Source: Heterohyrax brucei | Taxonomy: Eukaryota; Chordata; Mammalia; Hyracoidea; Procaviidae | NCBI GenBank assembly: GCA_028571685.1 | Contig: CM053142.1 | Location: forward strand, 124,426,796 to 124,490,795 | Direction of reading: 5' to 3' | DNA length: 64,000 nt | Shown here: piece after piece, positions 21,501-34,896 of the stretch | Numbering within the stretch: position 1 is the first letter of the stretch | How the letters are laid out: each line of letters starts with the position of its first letter | Notes under the pieces: generated by a model | The model's database searches: none | The model's input: the letters and a program-made list of their open reading frames with translations, nothing else | Told to the model about the DNA's origin: nothing | Made by a program: the position numbers and the translations under genes

Positions 21501-24500
21501 AGAGACCACTGTAAATATGAAGCAGCCATGTTTCTGGATAGAAAAATGTCCTGAGCTTTAATGGCAGGGATAATGAATCAGCGTTATATGTCAGCACTGT
21601 CTAATAGGAATATAATATGGACCATAGATGTTAGCCATGTGTGTAATTTTAAATTGCGTTAAAAACAGAAGACTAACGGTGGTAATGCATTTTATTTAAC
21701 CCAGCATATTCAAAATATTTCAGCATATACTCAATGTAAATATTGAAGGGATATTTTACACTCTCGTTATGTTAAGCTGTCTTTTATTTATTTATTATAA
21801 TTGAATGAAAATTACATTCCCGTATAAATTTGTATGCCCACCTATATGCAGCTTCTGCTGCTCTCCCTGCCTGGTGACAGCATACTCTTCCTTTCTGCTC
21901 CATACATGTCTTATTTGCTCAGCAGTCTCCTATCTCTGCCTCTCCACCCACTCCCCCACCTCCAGTAAGAGGTCAGCAGGACGATATCCTCTAGATGCAT
22001 GGAACCGTAAAGTGCACACGTGATATGGTCACTCTGTGTTGCCAAGTCCAATCCATTCCTGTCTGAGAGTTGACCTCCATTATGATTTATGGACAGGGGC
22101 AGCATCAGGGCCAGGGGCCATGCTTCCAGGGAAACTCCAAAGCCCCTGGACCATCAATTGTGGTCTTTTAGTGGAGACCTCAGGGTGCAGCCCTTTTTAT
22201 TCTTGTGTTGCCAGTGAGACTCAACTTTGTGAGCTCCATTATGGTTATCACTGGTGGTGGATGGGCACCATCCAGTTCTTCTGGTCACAAGTCAGTGTAG
22301 CCACCCACTCACGTGTGCCTCTCTGTCTTCTGGGTTTTCCTTCCCCCATGTCATTTTGGTCCTTAGTGATCATCCATTCCTGCTGAGTTAGAACCATTTG
22401 CTGTACACTCAGATGGCACCTTGGCAGCTTTTAAGACCCCAGATACCACTCACCAATGGGGGCTGCAGAAGGCTCTCTTAGCAAAATGCTAGTTGTGCCA
22501 ATTGGCCTCAATTTCCTCTGCGAACGTGGTCCCCGGCCCCCTGCCCCAGCTACTCTGTCCTTGTAATATTGGGTTAAGATGGGAGGAGTAGCTATGTTAT
22601 GTTGAAGTCCAGTTAATATTGATCTTCTTTCTAATGTGAGCTGTCACAGATTTCACACAACCAAATTTCTATCAACTATCTAATCTAAACCCTCCCCTCC
22701 TCGCCCTCTCTCCTTCCCCACCCTTGGAGCCATCAAAGATTGCCTTTTCTTCTATGCATGAGTCTGTTTTTAAGTTCTCATCGTAGGGATCTCATACAAG
22801 ATTTGCCCTTTTATCGCTGACTACTTTGACTTAGCATAATGTCCTCCAATTGAAACCAGTTTATGACATGATTCCTAAAGTCATCGTTGTTCTTTATCAT
22901 TGCACAGTGTTTCATTGAGTATATATACCATAGTTTACCTGTCCATTCCTCTGTTGTTGGGCATATGGGTTGATCCCATCTTTTTGCTATTGTGGACTGT
23001 GCTATCGTAAACATGGTGTGAATGGCCTTGATTCTGTAGGATATATTCCGAGCAGTGAAATTACTGGGTCAAGTGGTATATCTAGATCCAGCTTTTTAAG
23101 AAACTGCCAGATTGTTTTCCAGAGGTTGCACCATTTTGCAATCCCACCAACAGCGTAGGAAAGTTCCAACTTCTCCACAGCCTCTCCAGCATTTGTTGTT
23201 TTGTGTTTTTTGAATCATGGCCAACCTTGTTGGGGTGAGACAGTATCTCGTTTTGATTTGAATTTCTTTAGTAGCTAGTGATCACTAGCATATTCGCATG
23301 TGTTTTTTGGCTGCCTGGATTTCCTCTTCAGAGAAGTGTCTGTCCATCTCCTTTGCCCATCGCTTCATTGGATGATTTATCTTTTTCTTACTGATATTTT
23401 CTAGTACCTTACAGGTTATGGAGATCAGGCATTGGTCTGACGTATAGTTGCCAAATGTTTTTTCCCATTCTGTAGGTGGCCTTTTAATTCTATTAATAAA
23501 GTCTTTGTATGAGCAAAAGGGTTTGATTCTTAGTAGTTCCCACTTCTCTATTTTCTCTGCTGTTGATTGTGGTTTGTTTGACAGATTTTGAAGTCTGTCT
23601 ACGTTGTGCATTAAAACTTTTGTTGTTGTACCTACTTTTTCTTGGATGAACTCTGTCCTTTTAGTTTTGATATTTAGGTCTTTTATCCAGTTGGAGTTGG
23701 TTTTAATATAAGATGTAAGATGTGGATCTTGTTTCAATTTATTGCAGACGTATATCCAGTTTTGCCAGCACTATTTGTTGAAGAGATTGTTTTTACCCCA
23801 GCTTAATAATGTTTTAGGGCCTTTGTTGAATATCAGCTGTTCATAGGAAGATGGTGTCATCACTGGCATTTCAGTTCTGTTCCATTGATCTGCTTTCTCT
23901 TTTTGTACCAGTACCAGACTGTTTTGACTACTGTGGCAATGTAATAGGTTCTAAAGTCGGGTGGTGAGAGGCCTCCCAGTGTATTCCTCTTCTTCAGTAG
24001 TGCTTTACTTATCTGGGGCTTCTTCCCTCACCAGACAAAGTAGGTGATTTTTTTCTCTGTCTCGTTAAAAAATGTCACTGGAATTTGTATTGGGATTGCA
24101 TTGTATAAATAGATTGTTTGGGTAAAGTAGACATTTTCACAATGTTAAGTCTTTCTATCCATGAGCACGGTAGGTTTCTCCGTTTTTCTAAGTCTCTCTC
24201 AGTTTCTTGTAGTAAGAATTTGTAATTCTCTTTGTAAAGACCTGTTATTTCTCTGGTTAGATTTATTCCTAGGTACTTTATCTTCATAGGGGCTATAGTC
24301 AATGGTATTGATTTGGTGATTTCTTCATTAATAATCTTGTGGTTGGTATAAAAGAATCCCGCTGATTTTCTTATGTTTCTCCTGTATCCTGACACTTTGC
24401 TGAACTCTGCTATCAGTTTGAGTAGTTTACTTAGGGATTCTTTAGGATTCTCAGTGTGTACAACCATATCATCTGCAAATAGGGAGATTTTTACTTCTTT

Positions 24501-27500
24501 GCCGGTGCAGATGCCCCTTATTTCTTGGTCTTGTGTAATTGCTCCGGCTAGAACTTCTAGTACAATGTTGAATAAGAGAGGTGAGAGTAGGCATCCTTGT
24601 CTAGTTCCTGTTCTCAAGGGAAACTGTTTCAGACTGTCTCCATTCGGGATGATGTAGGCAGTTGGCTTTGTATACATAGCCCTCATTGTGTTCAGGAATT
24701 GGCTATCTATTCCTATTTTGCTGAAAGTTTTTAGCATGAATGGGTGTTGGACTTTATCAAATGCCTTTTCTGCATCAACAGACAAAATCAGGTGATTTTT
24801 GTCTTTTGTGGTCTTTATGTGGTTGGTCACATTAATTATTTTTCTGAAGTTGAACCAGCCTTGCATCCCTGGGGTGAATCCAACTTGGTCATGATGGATT
24901 ATTTTATTGATGTGTTGTTGTATTCTATTGGCAACAATTTTATTGAAGATTTTTGCATCTAGATTCGTGAGTGATATTGGTCTGTAGTTCTCCTTTTTGG
25001 TTGGGTCTTTCCCTGGCTTTGCTACCAGGGTTATGCTGGCTTCACAAAACGAATTTGGGAGTATTCCATCCCTTTCTATACTGTGAAATAGTCACAGTTG
25101 TGGAGATAACTCTTCTCTAACAGCTTGGTAAAATTCTGCGGTGAAGCCATCTGGGCCAGGGCTTTTTTCGGTTGGTAGTTTTTGGATGACTTTTTCAGCC
25201 TCTTCTTTGTGAAGGATTTATTAAGTTGTTCTGCTTCACCTTGTGATAATTTGGTAGGTGATATGAATCAAGGAATTTGTACATTTCCTCTAGGTTTTCA
25301 AATTTGTTAGAATACAGTCTGTCATAGTATTCTGTTATAATATTTTTGATTTCTGTTGGATCTATTATGACAACTCTCCCCTCGTTTCTTATTTGGGTTA
25401 TTTGTTTCCTTTCCTGTTTTTCTTTAGTAAGTTTAGCCAATGGTTTGTCAATTTGGTTGATCTTTTCAAAAAACCAGCTTTTGGTCTTTTCATTTTTTTC
25501 AGTTCTTCTATTCTGTAATTCGCTTAGTTCTGCTCTGATCTTTATGGTATGTTTTCTTCTGGTGCCTGAGGGGTTCCTCTTGTTCTTTTTCTTCTCATTC
25601 TAGCTGTAGGGTCAGTTCTTTGGTTTGGCTTCCTTCTTCCTTCCAGATGTGTGCATTTGTGGAGATAAACTGACCTCTGAACACTGCTTTGGCTGTATCC
25701 CATAGGTTCTGGTAGGAAGTGTTTTCATTCTCATTGGAATCCATAAATGTCTTCATTTTGTCCTTAATTTCTTCAACAACCATAGCTTTTTGAGCAAGAT
25801 TTTGTTCAGTTTCTATGAGTTCTACTTTCTGTGTTTTTTCTGCTATTGATTTCAACTTCTGTGGCTTTATGACCTGAGAAGATGCTTTGTTTTAATTGAG
25901 TAGTATGGATTTTGTTGAGAATTGCTTTATGTCCTAACACATGGTCTATTCTGAAGAATGTCCCATGTGCTCTGGAGAACAAGGTGCAGTTGTCCACTGA
26001 TGGATTGAAAGTTCTGAACATGTCGATGAGGTCTAGTTGGTTAATTGTGGCAGGAAGGTCTTCTGTGTCTTTATTGAGCTGTTTTCTAGATGATCAACAA
26101 TAAATAGTGTCCATCCTTGTCCGTGATGTTGGATTTTATATTAAAATCTGTTTTATCTGAGATTAGTACTGCCACACCTGCTCTTCTTTTTGTATTGTTA
26201 GCTTGATATATATTCTCCAATCCTTTAATTTTCAGTTTGTTCATATCTTTAAGTCTAAGTTGAGTTTCTTATAGGCAGCATATGGATGGGTTGTGTCTTT
26301 TGATCCAAGAAGTCACTCGATGTCTCTTTACTTGGGCGTTCAGTCCGTTTACATTCAGTGTAATTATTGATATGTATGTGTTTAGTGCCGTCATTGTGAT
26401 ATGTTATTTTGGGGTTGATATTTTCTCTGTTCTTATTAATCTGTTCTGAAACATTCTTCTTTGTGAGTTGAATTTTCACCTTTTTCAGGGTTGGTTTTGT
26501 GGTTGTTGAGACTCCTGTATTATTTTCTTGATTCGATATGTTGCATCTTTATGTGCTTTACGGCTGCCCCTATGATCTCCCTTAATAAACTATGTATAAA
26601 CCAAAATTTAAGTATTGCCCATCTTATTAACATCCTCTCCATCTGTAAGAACTGTAGTACATCCCTCTTTTTAATATGATGATATAGTTTTCATGATATG
26701 ATCACTGGATCACGTCTTTTAACATTACAGCTTTGATTGAGTTTGGATCCTTTCCTAACTGAATAGGTTTCTGGATGATGTGTACTTTATTTCCTCCTAA
26801 AATATAAAATTAATGGTTTTGTTCTTCTAAGCTAAGAGCTTCCTTCAGTATTTCTTGTAGCTTTTGTTTGGTTTTCACAAAATCTGTAAGTTTCTGTTTA
26901 TCTGCAACTGTCTTGATTTCATTTTCATATTTGAAAGATATTTGTGCAGCATATCTAATTCTTGGTTGGAAATTCTTCTCATTCAAGGCTTTGAGTGTGT
27001 CATGTCACTGTTTCCATGCCAGCATTGTTTCAGCTGAGAAATCTGATGAAAGACCCAGGGTTTCCCTTTGGATGTTAGCTTTACTTTGAGTCTTGCTGCC
27101 TTTGAGAGTTTCTGCATCTGTTTCATTTTGTTAAGCTTGATTATAATATGTCTTGGAGTCTTTCTTTTGAGATCTATATTGAGTGGCATTCAGTATGCAT
27201 CTTGGATATCTATAGTCTCATAAGTTGTGGGAAGTTTTCTGTCAGCAGCTCAGCAGCAATACTCTGTGTCCTCAGGTGTCTCTCTCTGTTCAAAAACTCC
27301 AATTAATTGTAGATTGTTCCTCTTAATAGAGTCCAACATGCTTCTTAATGCTTCTTCATTTTTCTTGTTTCTTTTTTCTGATTTCTCCTCATAGTTGCTA
27401 GAGTCAATGGCTCTGTCTTCCAAGTCAGAAAGTCTATTTTCCGTTTGTTCCATTCTGTTTTCTTGGCTTTGAAGTTTCCATGTCTTTGATTTTGTTCTTG

Positions 27501-30500
27501 ATCTGTTGGATTTCAGAGTCCTGGTGTTCCATCGGATCAAGCAATTTGCTTAATTTTTCGTTTTGCTCTGCTGCATTTTGTATAAGGTCTAGAAGGGCTC
27601 TCTATATAATCCTTTTGTATTCACCTTCTGATAGTTTCAGAAAGGTTTCTTCGTCTGGGAAGTTCTTTGGTGCTTTCAGGGGCCCTCTGAAGCCATGGGT
27701 GATTTCTTCATTACACTTTTATACAGATTTTGTTGCTTTTGGGGCATCCTGTGAGTCAGTAAAGGCTGGGAAAGATACTGTGAGGATGGAACACTGTTGT
27801 TTGTCTAGGCTGTCTAAAAACGAAAGGTCAGAAGTATCTGACAACTTCCAAAGTCAGTCAGGTTTTTAGGTGTACAGGTCCCTCTTCCCAGCTGGCAAAG
27901 TAAGCACCTCTATATCCAACCCCAGATGTTGCAAACTAATTCAAAATACAGACAGGCTACTGCCCTGCTGGCCTCTGCTGTCAGGCCCCAGCCATAGGTG
28001 ACACTATGTAGAATACTGCTTTTCTGCCAGAGGCTAGCTCTCCTCTGGTCAGGCACTGCCTCCCAGCCTAGGAATTAGGTCCAGCTGAGGCCTCCATATG
28101 GGTATATCCACCGTCCAGTGGAACAAGATGGCATCCCGCACAAGCTCCCTGCCTGCCTCCATACAGGCTACTCAGTGGTGGAGGCAGACAGAGAGACCAA
28201 AGGTGCCAAAATGCACAGAGTCCAAAGCCAGACTCTCAAAGTATGGCAGTGTTGCTTGCCGATCCCACCAGCAGTGTGTCTGAGATTAGCTGCTAGTCAT
28301 GTCCCAGCTCTTCCCACCGGCTAAGACAGAGGAAAAAAAGTTAAAATGACAAGTTACCTTCAGCTGGTGAAAGCAAGCACTCACCACAAGTGGGAGGTCA
28401 GCAAAAGAGAGGAAGTTTTCCGTTGAGTGGTATGAAATCCAAATTAACAGCCCTATGCCGTGTCTTAGGTCTCACTAGGTGTCCAGAAGGCTCTGTTTAA
28501 TTATCAGTCTGGTCTTGCTTTCCAGAGGTATTTAGGGAGACATTTGTTTAGCCTACCATCTTGACTCTGCCCCCTTTCATAGTAAGCTTTCAGTGTGTAG
28601 TGTGTAATTTTATATCTAGGAGTCATGGATGGTGCATACGGTTAATGTTTTTGGCTGCTAACTGAAAGGTGGTAGGTTCAAGTCCCCCCAGAGGCACCTT
28701 GGAAGAAAGACTGGTGGTGATCTGCTCCTGAAAAGTCAGCCTTTAAAAATTCTTAGGGAGCACAGGTGTACTGTGGTTGCTGTGATTCAGAATCAACTCT
28801 GCAGTGGGTTGTCGATTTTTGCTTTACACTTAGAAGATAAGCTCAGTTTGAACTAACTACATATCAAGTGCAGAAAATGGATACTTCTGATCCAGAGCAA
28901 TAATTTCACTTGATTTTGTGGTGTTTTGATTTTTCTTTTGTGGTATGGAGAGGGGAAGTATGACTTTAAATGTAATTTTTTTATTAAGTTTTGTTTTTGT
29001 TGTCTGTATTTTCTGGATGTTGAATTAGACATGCAATTGAACTATTCCAGATATGGCTATGGCAGAGAAAAACAGCATAGGATAGTATGCAGTTTGTATG
29101 TGATTGACTAAATCAATCATATTTGATTACATTTACTATGTATGTCACTACTGACTTAGTGTCTGTGTTTGGAAAATGAGAAAAAGGTGTTAGTGACTAT
29201 TTGTGCTTCAGATTTTATGTATCACATATGATTTATTTCTTCTGTTGGATTCATGCTAATTTTTTTTTTTTTTTTTAATTCTTTCAGGCTGCTGAGTCAG
29301 GAATAATAAAAGTTAAAACAATAGCTGCACGGAACACCGAAATTTTGGCAGGTAATTTTTTTTGCATTAAAAGTTTAACAATGAATGAAAAATTGAATAG
29401 TGGTTAAAGCAGAACAGTAAAATGCCATATGTGTTGTGTAGCATTTCTTGCTCGTGCCATGGCATCTTTCACAGTGGTACAGAAAATGTAAATCTTTAAC
29501 TTATAACCTGATCAATTGGGTTGCCCACAGATAAATATTAGAAAATCCTTTGAAATCAGAAAATGTAGAATTACTAACTCTTTAAGCACAAGGATTTTTT
29601 TTCTTACTCATCTTTGCTGTCTCCTCCACCTCTTGTTAATCACCTGGGATGTGCCTTCCACATGAAAGGCATTAAATATTTGTTGTATTGAACTGAATTG
29701 AAGGTGGGTTCCCAGTCCACCTTCCAAGGTCTGTTTTATCTTTAGTATATAACTGGTTCATATGTTACATTATATAGTTACTATTAGTATTTGAGTTTTC
29801 AGTACAGGGTCTAAGGCAATTTAGTCAGGAAGAAACCATGGGAGTGGGATGGAGTAAAGAAAGTAAAAGTGGTTATTTATTTATTTATTTACTTCCTCTT
29901 GGTAGAATATGTTTTTCAAGGTAGAAGTTTCTAGAGTTTCTGTTTGGCACCCCCATTCACCACCCAGTTTATTCCTTTCTCTGTCTCTGTTTTTTTTTTT
30001 TTTTTTTTTTGGTGCCTTCTATTCTTGCCTCAATAACGAACCTGGAAAAGAAGGAAAATCATGTTTGATAGGAGTGTGTTATATGAAAGGCAGTTGTGTC
30101 ACTCTCCCAAACTCTATCATATAAAATTAGCCTTATAGAGAAATAATACTATTCTCATTTTATAAAATAAAATTGAAATTTAAAAAAAAATTGTTTATTT
30201 AAAAAATTATTTATAAAATAAAATTGCAAGGAGAATATATTCCTTACATAAGATCATGTGATGAGTAGTGGAATCAGATTGAGATCCAAGATGGACTGTT
30301 CAGAGACCGTTTTCTTTCCGCCACTGTGCTGCCATGGTACTTTAAGATTTCTATACAGCCACTCCCCGCTAGAATTTCATACCTACTTCACTGTCCTGTA
30401 ATCTGTTTCCATCAGTGTTGTTAGAGTCCTAGTCATAGAAGAAAAGCAATCCTATTAAACTAACATACAAGGTGCAAATAAAGAAGAACTTATTTTCTTA

Positions 30501-33500
30501 AATCTGTTTACATTTTTTAAAAGGATGCCACTAACTCTCACATTGGTGTAGCTGTATTTTTAATTTTGAAGATGAAGATTTTCAAGGGTAGCATAGGGGT
30601 GGAGGTGGAAGTAGATTATACTTAGGATAGCCAGCTTTACTGGAAATTTGCCATGTTTTTCACAGCTTCTTCCCTAATTTTGAGCAGTCTCTGAAAACAC
30701 CAAATAATTGTATAACATTATTCACAGCAGTGGTAAGGCTCTGTGTGCATATCTAGAAGGGATGTAGCAAAAGCAGTAGAGAAAAGCAAAGGTGATTTGG
30801 TTGGGAGGGAGGGCACAGGGATTGTGGGAGATGCCTGTTGGGTGGATTAGTTACTGTAGGGAAACTAGTGGACTGTGTGAAAGTTGGAAACAGTAGCTAG
30901 TCATATTGGAATATCATTATAGGTATTTACCTTTGCTACTATCATTGTTGATATGGTAAATCCTTTTATTATTCTCCAGTAATAGAATTTTTTATTGATT
31001 TTGTAGTTGATGGAAGATTTAAAAGAAGTTTGATTTCTTTAGAGAATCACTGTCTATTCCAGTGTTCTATACCTAAATAAAATGTTCAAGTTAGTTAATC
31101 TCAAGGATGAGTAAGAAAAATTTTGTCTCAGTCTGTTGAGTTTCGTATGTGGAAGGGCTGTTCATTTCAGTTCAGTTCAGTTAACTTTTATCAGGTCAAG
31201 CTAGAACAGATTTTTATGTAATGCAATTAATTTAAAAAACTCACTGCTGTCGAGTCAGAATAGGTTATGCTTTATTCCCTGTAGTAGCCACAGCTATGAA
31301 TTTGAGGAGATAGGTTAGTATTTAAACTCTTCCTATGTATATATGTATATACGTATATATTTTTTTTTTACCAAGTATTTAGAGCAGCTGATAACTTAAA
31401 CAGAAAGAGATATTTGTAGACCACTGGCTGTAGGGTCCCTAGAGGCGGAATTGACCTGATGGCAGTGGCCTTGGGTCTTGAAAATCAAATGCTCTTAAAA
31501 GCAAGAGTGTAAATTAGTGTATAGTTTCTTAAAACTGCATAGTTAATACAGAGTATAGTTAATATTGAGAAAAATATTTAGTTAACTTTTTAGAACATTT
31601 CTTGAAACGTGTGTACCTCTCTGTTGTTGAGTTAATTCCAACTCATAGTGACCCTATGGGATATGGTAGAACTGTTCCGTAGAGTTTCCAAGGAGCACCT
31701 GGTGGATTCAAACTGCTGACCTTTTAGTCAGCAGATACAGCACTGAACCTCTATGCCACCAGGGCTTCTCACTTCTCTATAGGCCTTGACTTTTTAGGAG
31801 TATGTAGCATATTACTTGAGTGCTGTATTTGATGTCAGAGATACCAAACAATTGAGTATCTAAAGACATAGGATACTGAATTTGCACGTGTCCATGCATA
31901 TTCAGAAAATACAAAAGAGTGCTATAAAAATTAAAACCTTTGATCAGGATCAGTTAGTGTAATAATTATATACAGGTGGATTCTAGCTAACTTTAGTTTT
32001 ATGTGATTTATTTTCCAGAGGAAGTTTATTTATATTATAGAATAAATCTTTGCTTTACATTTCCCCTTCTTTTAAGCATCCTCCTTTAATGTTTATTTTT
32101 CTTTGTTTTCACTGCTGTCATGAATGCTGACATAAGTGGGAATGCTATGCCAGGTAATGTCAGCATTGATTCAAATATACAGATCATTATCTCAACATTT
32201 TCTTTTTCTCAAAAAAGAATCTCTGCAAATGAGAGCTAACAACCATTTTTCATTTACAAGGCTAAATGCCTTTGTCTTTTTTTGACTACCATATATTGCA
32301 AATTGGTTTTTTATTATCCTAATTTATAATATATTAGAAATTGACAGACAAGGCTTATGTTGCACAAAAATTGCATGAAGAGAGAATCTACTTTTTGAAT
32401 AGATGTTTGAAACAAGGAAGTTGTAGTATCTTTTATAATTGTGTTTAACCTCTACCCAAAATCTTAACAGTTACATCTGCCAGTGACTTTCAGCTACTGT
32501 CAGTACACATACAGAATTTTTTTTTGTAGGTATTCATTATGTGTGATATGTGTACTTGTTTTCTCACACAGTTTTCCTCTATCTTCTTCATATATACGTA
32601 GTTTCATTACTTAAAGGTATCTAATTTAAGTAGAATGAGTAAATATGCTTTGGATTTTTTTTCCTGTGTTAAGTAGTAATTTTTTTCTTAACTTTAGTAT
32701 ACTGTATCTTGTCAACATGTGTACTTGTGATGGTTTACAAATATTCTAGAATATATCATATAGTGGATTCTTAGTAAGGAAATAAGTGTAAGAGTCACTG
32801 GGAGGGTACAAAAGTGGGTCATATAATTCACAATTTATATGGAAATATAAGAAATATACTGGGAAAGTTTGTGCTGTTCCTTTTGTTTAGGATACATACT
32901 CCTCTATATGCCTTCTGAAGTCCTTAAAATTCAAAATATATTTCCTGTTGCCAGAAACTTTCCTCTCTAGATGACATACTCCGTGAGGTCCGGGTCCGTC
33001 AGCTTCTGCTTTTTCCTCATGTTGCCGTATTACATGGAAAAGAGAAAACACTCATTAAATGTAGGCTGAATAAGTGAATCACTCCAAGATACAAACAAGT
33101 CTTTTAGTGCTGCCACTTGTGTGTGTTTCTTCCCTCTGTAATTTTACACTTTATAGTGATGTGAGTACCTTAATTTTGTCATCTTTAGTTTATGTTGTCC
33201 AGATTACAGAGTAGTGAAGGAAACAGACCACTAAATCGAATTTTAATCCTGTGTAATAAATGCCAAGGTGGAAGTTTATACAGAGTTGCTGTGTGACCAT
33301 AGCCTGGAAACAGAAGCTGCATCTTGAAGCCTGCTAAGGAGTTAGCCAGGCATGTGCAAGTGAGATGTAGAAGTGGGAATAAAGGGGGCTTTTGAAACAA
33401 GTACGTGGGCTATAAGACAGCTGGTGTGTTTATGGGAACATTATGCAAGTATAACTTGAGTATAAAGTGTGAAAGGGAGAATAGGTATCTGGGAGAACAT

Positions 33501-34762
33501 AAGAGACATTGTGTGACAGCCAGAGCAGCTTGATGGAAAGCCACTGGAGAGTTTGAAGCAACAAATTATACTGTCTCAGTGTAGAGGATATATTTCATTG
33601 TAACATCACTGACACAGAGATCGTTTAGGAGATTATTCCTGTAAGACAGGTTAGAAGATACAAAATCATGAATTAACCTGTTTGGCCAGGGCGATAACAG
33701 TGTATATACAATATAATGTGCTTTTATCCCTGCTCCCTCAGGGATTTGTTTTCCTTTTAAATTTTTAGTTTTGTATCCTACTGTTTTAGTCAGCTAGGGC
33801 TGCTCTAACAGAAATACCACAGAGCAGATGGCTTTAACAAAGGAAGGTTTGTTCTTACACAGTCCAGTAGTTTGCAAGTCCATATTCAGGGTGTCTGCTC
33901 CAGGGGAGGGCTTCCTCCCTTGTCATCTCTGGAGGCAAGGCCGGTATTGCATCAGCCTTGGTCCAGGGAGTGTCTTGGCACAGGAACCTCAGGTCTGAAG
34001 GATGGGCTCTTCTCCCAGGGCTGCTTTCTTGATGGTATGAGGTTTCCAATTCTCAGCCTGCTTCTCTGTCCTTTTATCTCTCATAGGATGAAAGGATTAA
34101 GAGTGGGGCAAGTTATACTCCAGGGAAACTCCCTTGACAGTGGAGCAGGGAGGTGATCCTATGAAGGGATTTACAGCCCCACCCTAATGCTTTAATGTAC
34201 AGCATAGGCAAACCACAAAATGGAGGTCAGTCACAAGATACTGGGACTCATGGCCCAGCCACATGGCTACACATATTTTGGGGGGGACAGAATTCAGTCC
34301 ATGACACCTACCTTTTATTATAAATGTTATTCTGTGATGCCATCTTTTCTTAAATGCAATTGCTCCATTTCAGTGAGTTGTCATTTAACTCTTCCTTTAA
34401 GATAAATTTTTCAATTTGAGGTCGCTGTTAAAGCATGTGAACTTGTTTTTGAAATATCACACAGCTTTTGGAAAGATTATAGAAGTTTATACCTTTACTA
34501 ACAGTGTGTTTTTATAGCATGCTTGCCAGGATTATTGTTTTAAAAAAGTCTCTTTGGTAATTGAATAGGTAAATGACTTCCTGTTTAATTGACTTTTTTT
34601 ATGTTCAACATTTTTTCTTTGTGTGCATTTAATCATTTTCCTTATTTTATGTTAAATTTCTTTGAGTTTTTGGGTTTTCCTTTTTAATTTGTTTCAACTG
34701 TTTAATTTTTTTTTTTAAGGTGTTGTCTTTGCCTGGGTTCTCTAGAGGTGCAAAACGAGTGA

Positions 34763-34817
<55 letters not shown>

Positions 34818-34862
34818 ACACTGAGAAAGAGTTGTTTCAAGGAAATGGCTCATGCGTTAGTG

Positions 34863-34896
<34 letters not shown>

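Larger units (their letters stand above)
21783..28578 (-). mobile_element. Near full-length antisense L1, inactive
   Basis: On the minus strand the order is 5' UTR (about 28578-27900), ORF1 (coiled coil near 27250-27540; a C-terminal piece with [12 protein letters not shown] near 27150), ORF2 endonuclease (about 26480-25600), reverse transcriptase with FADD at about 24465-24482, C-terminal region to about 22790, and 3' UTR to 21783. About 6.8 kb in all. ORF2 is cut into several frames (23285-23737, 24075-24866, 25195-25440 and others), so no intact protein can be made. Confidence 0.9.
3600..29287 (+). other. MON2: MON2 intron 1 (25.7 kb)
   Basis: Bounded by GTAAGC and TTTCAG. Much of it is repeats, listed separately. 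Stretches where I see nothing assignable: 3640-4200 (a C run at about 3868), 5090-5770, 6010-6455, 9990-10795, 14640-15120 and 15540-16580. Also 19100-19640, 19815-20420 (with an A run at 20364-20386), 20585-21590 (perhaps an unidentified old repeat at 20745-21000) and 28815-29255. No additional exon was recognised. Confidence 0.9.

Noticed and set aside
33787..34311. An endogenous retrovirus.
   Set aside because: Only a solo repeat with TG..CA-like ends is visible, with no gag, pol or env-like sequence around it; even the LTR identity is uncertain.
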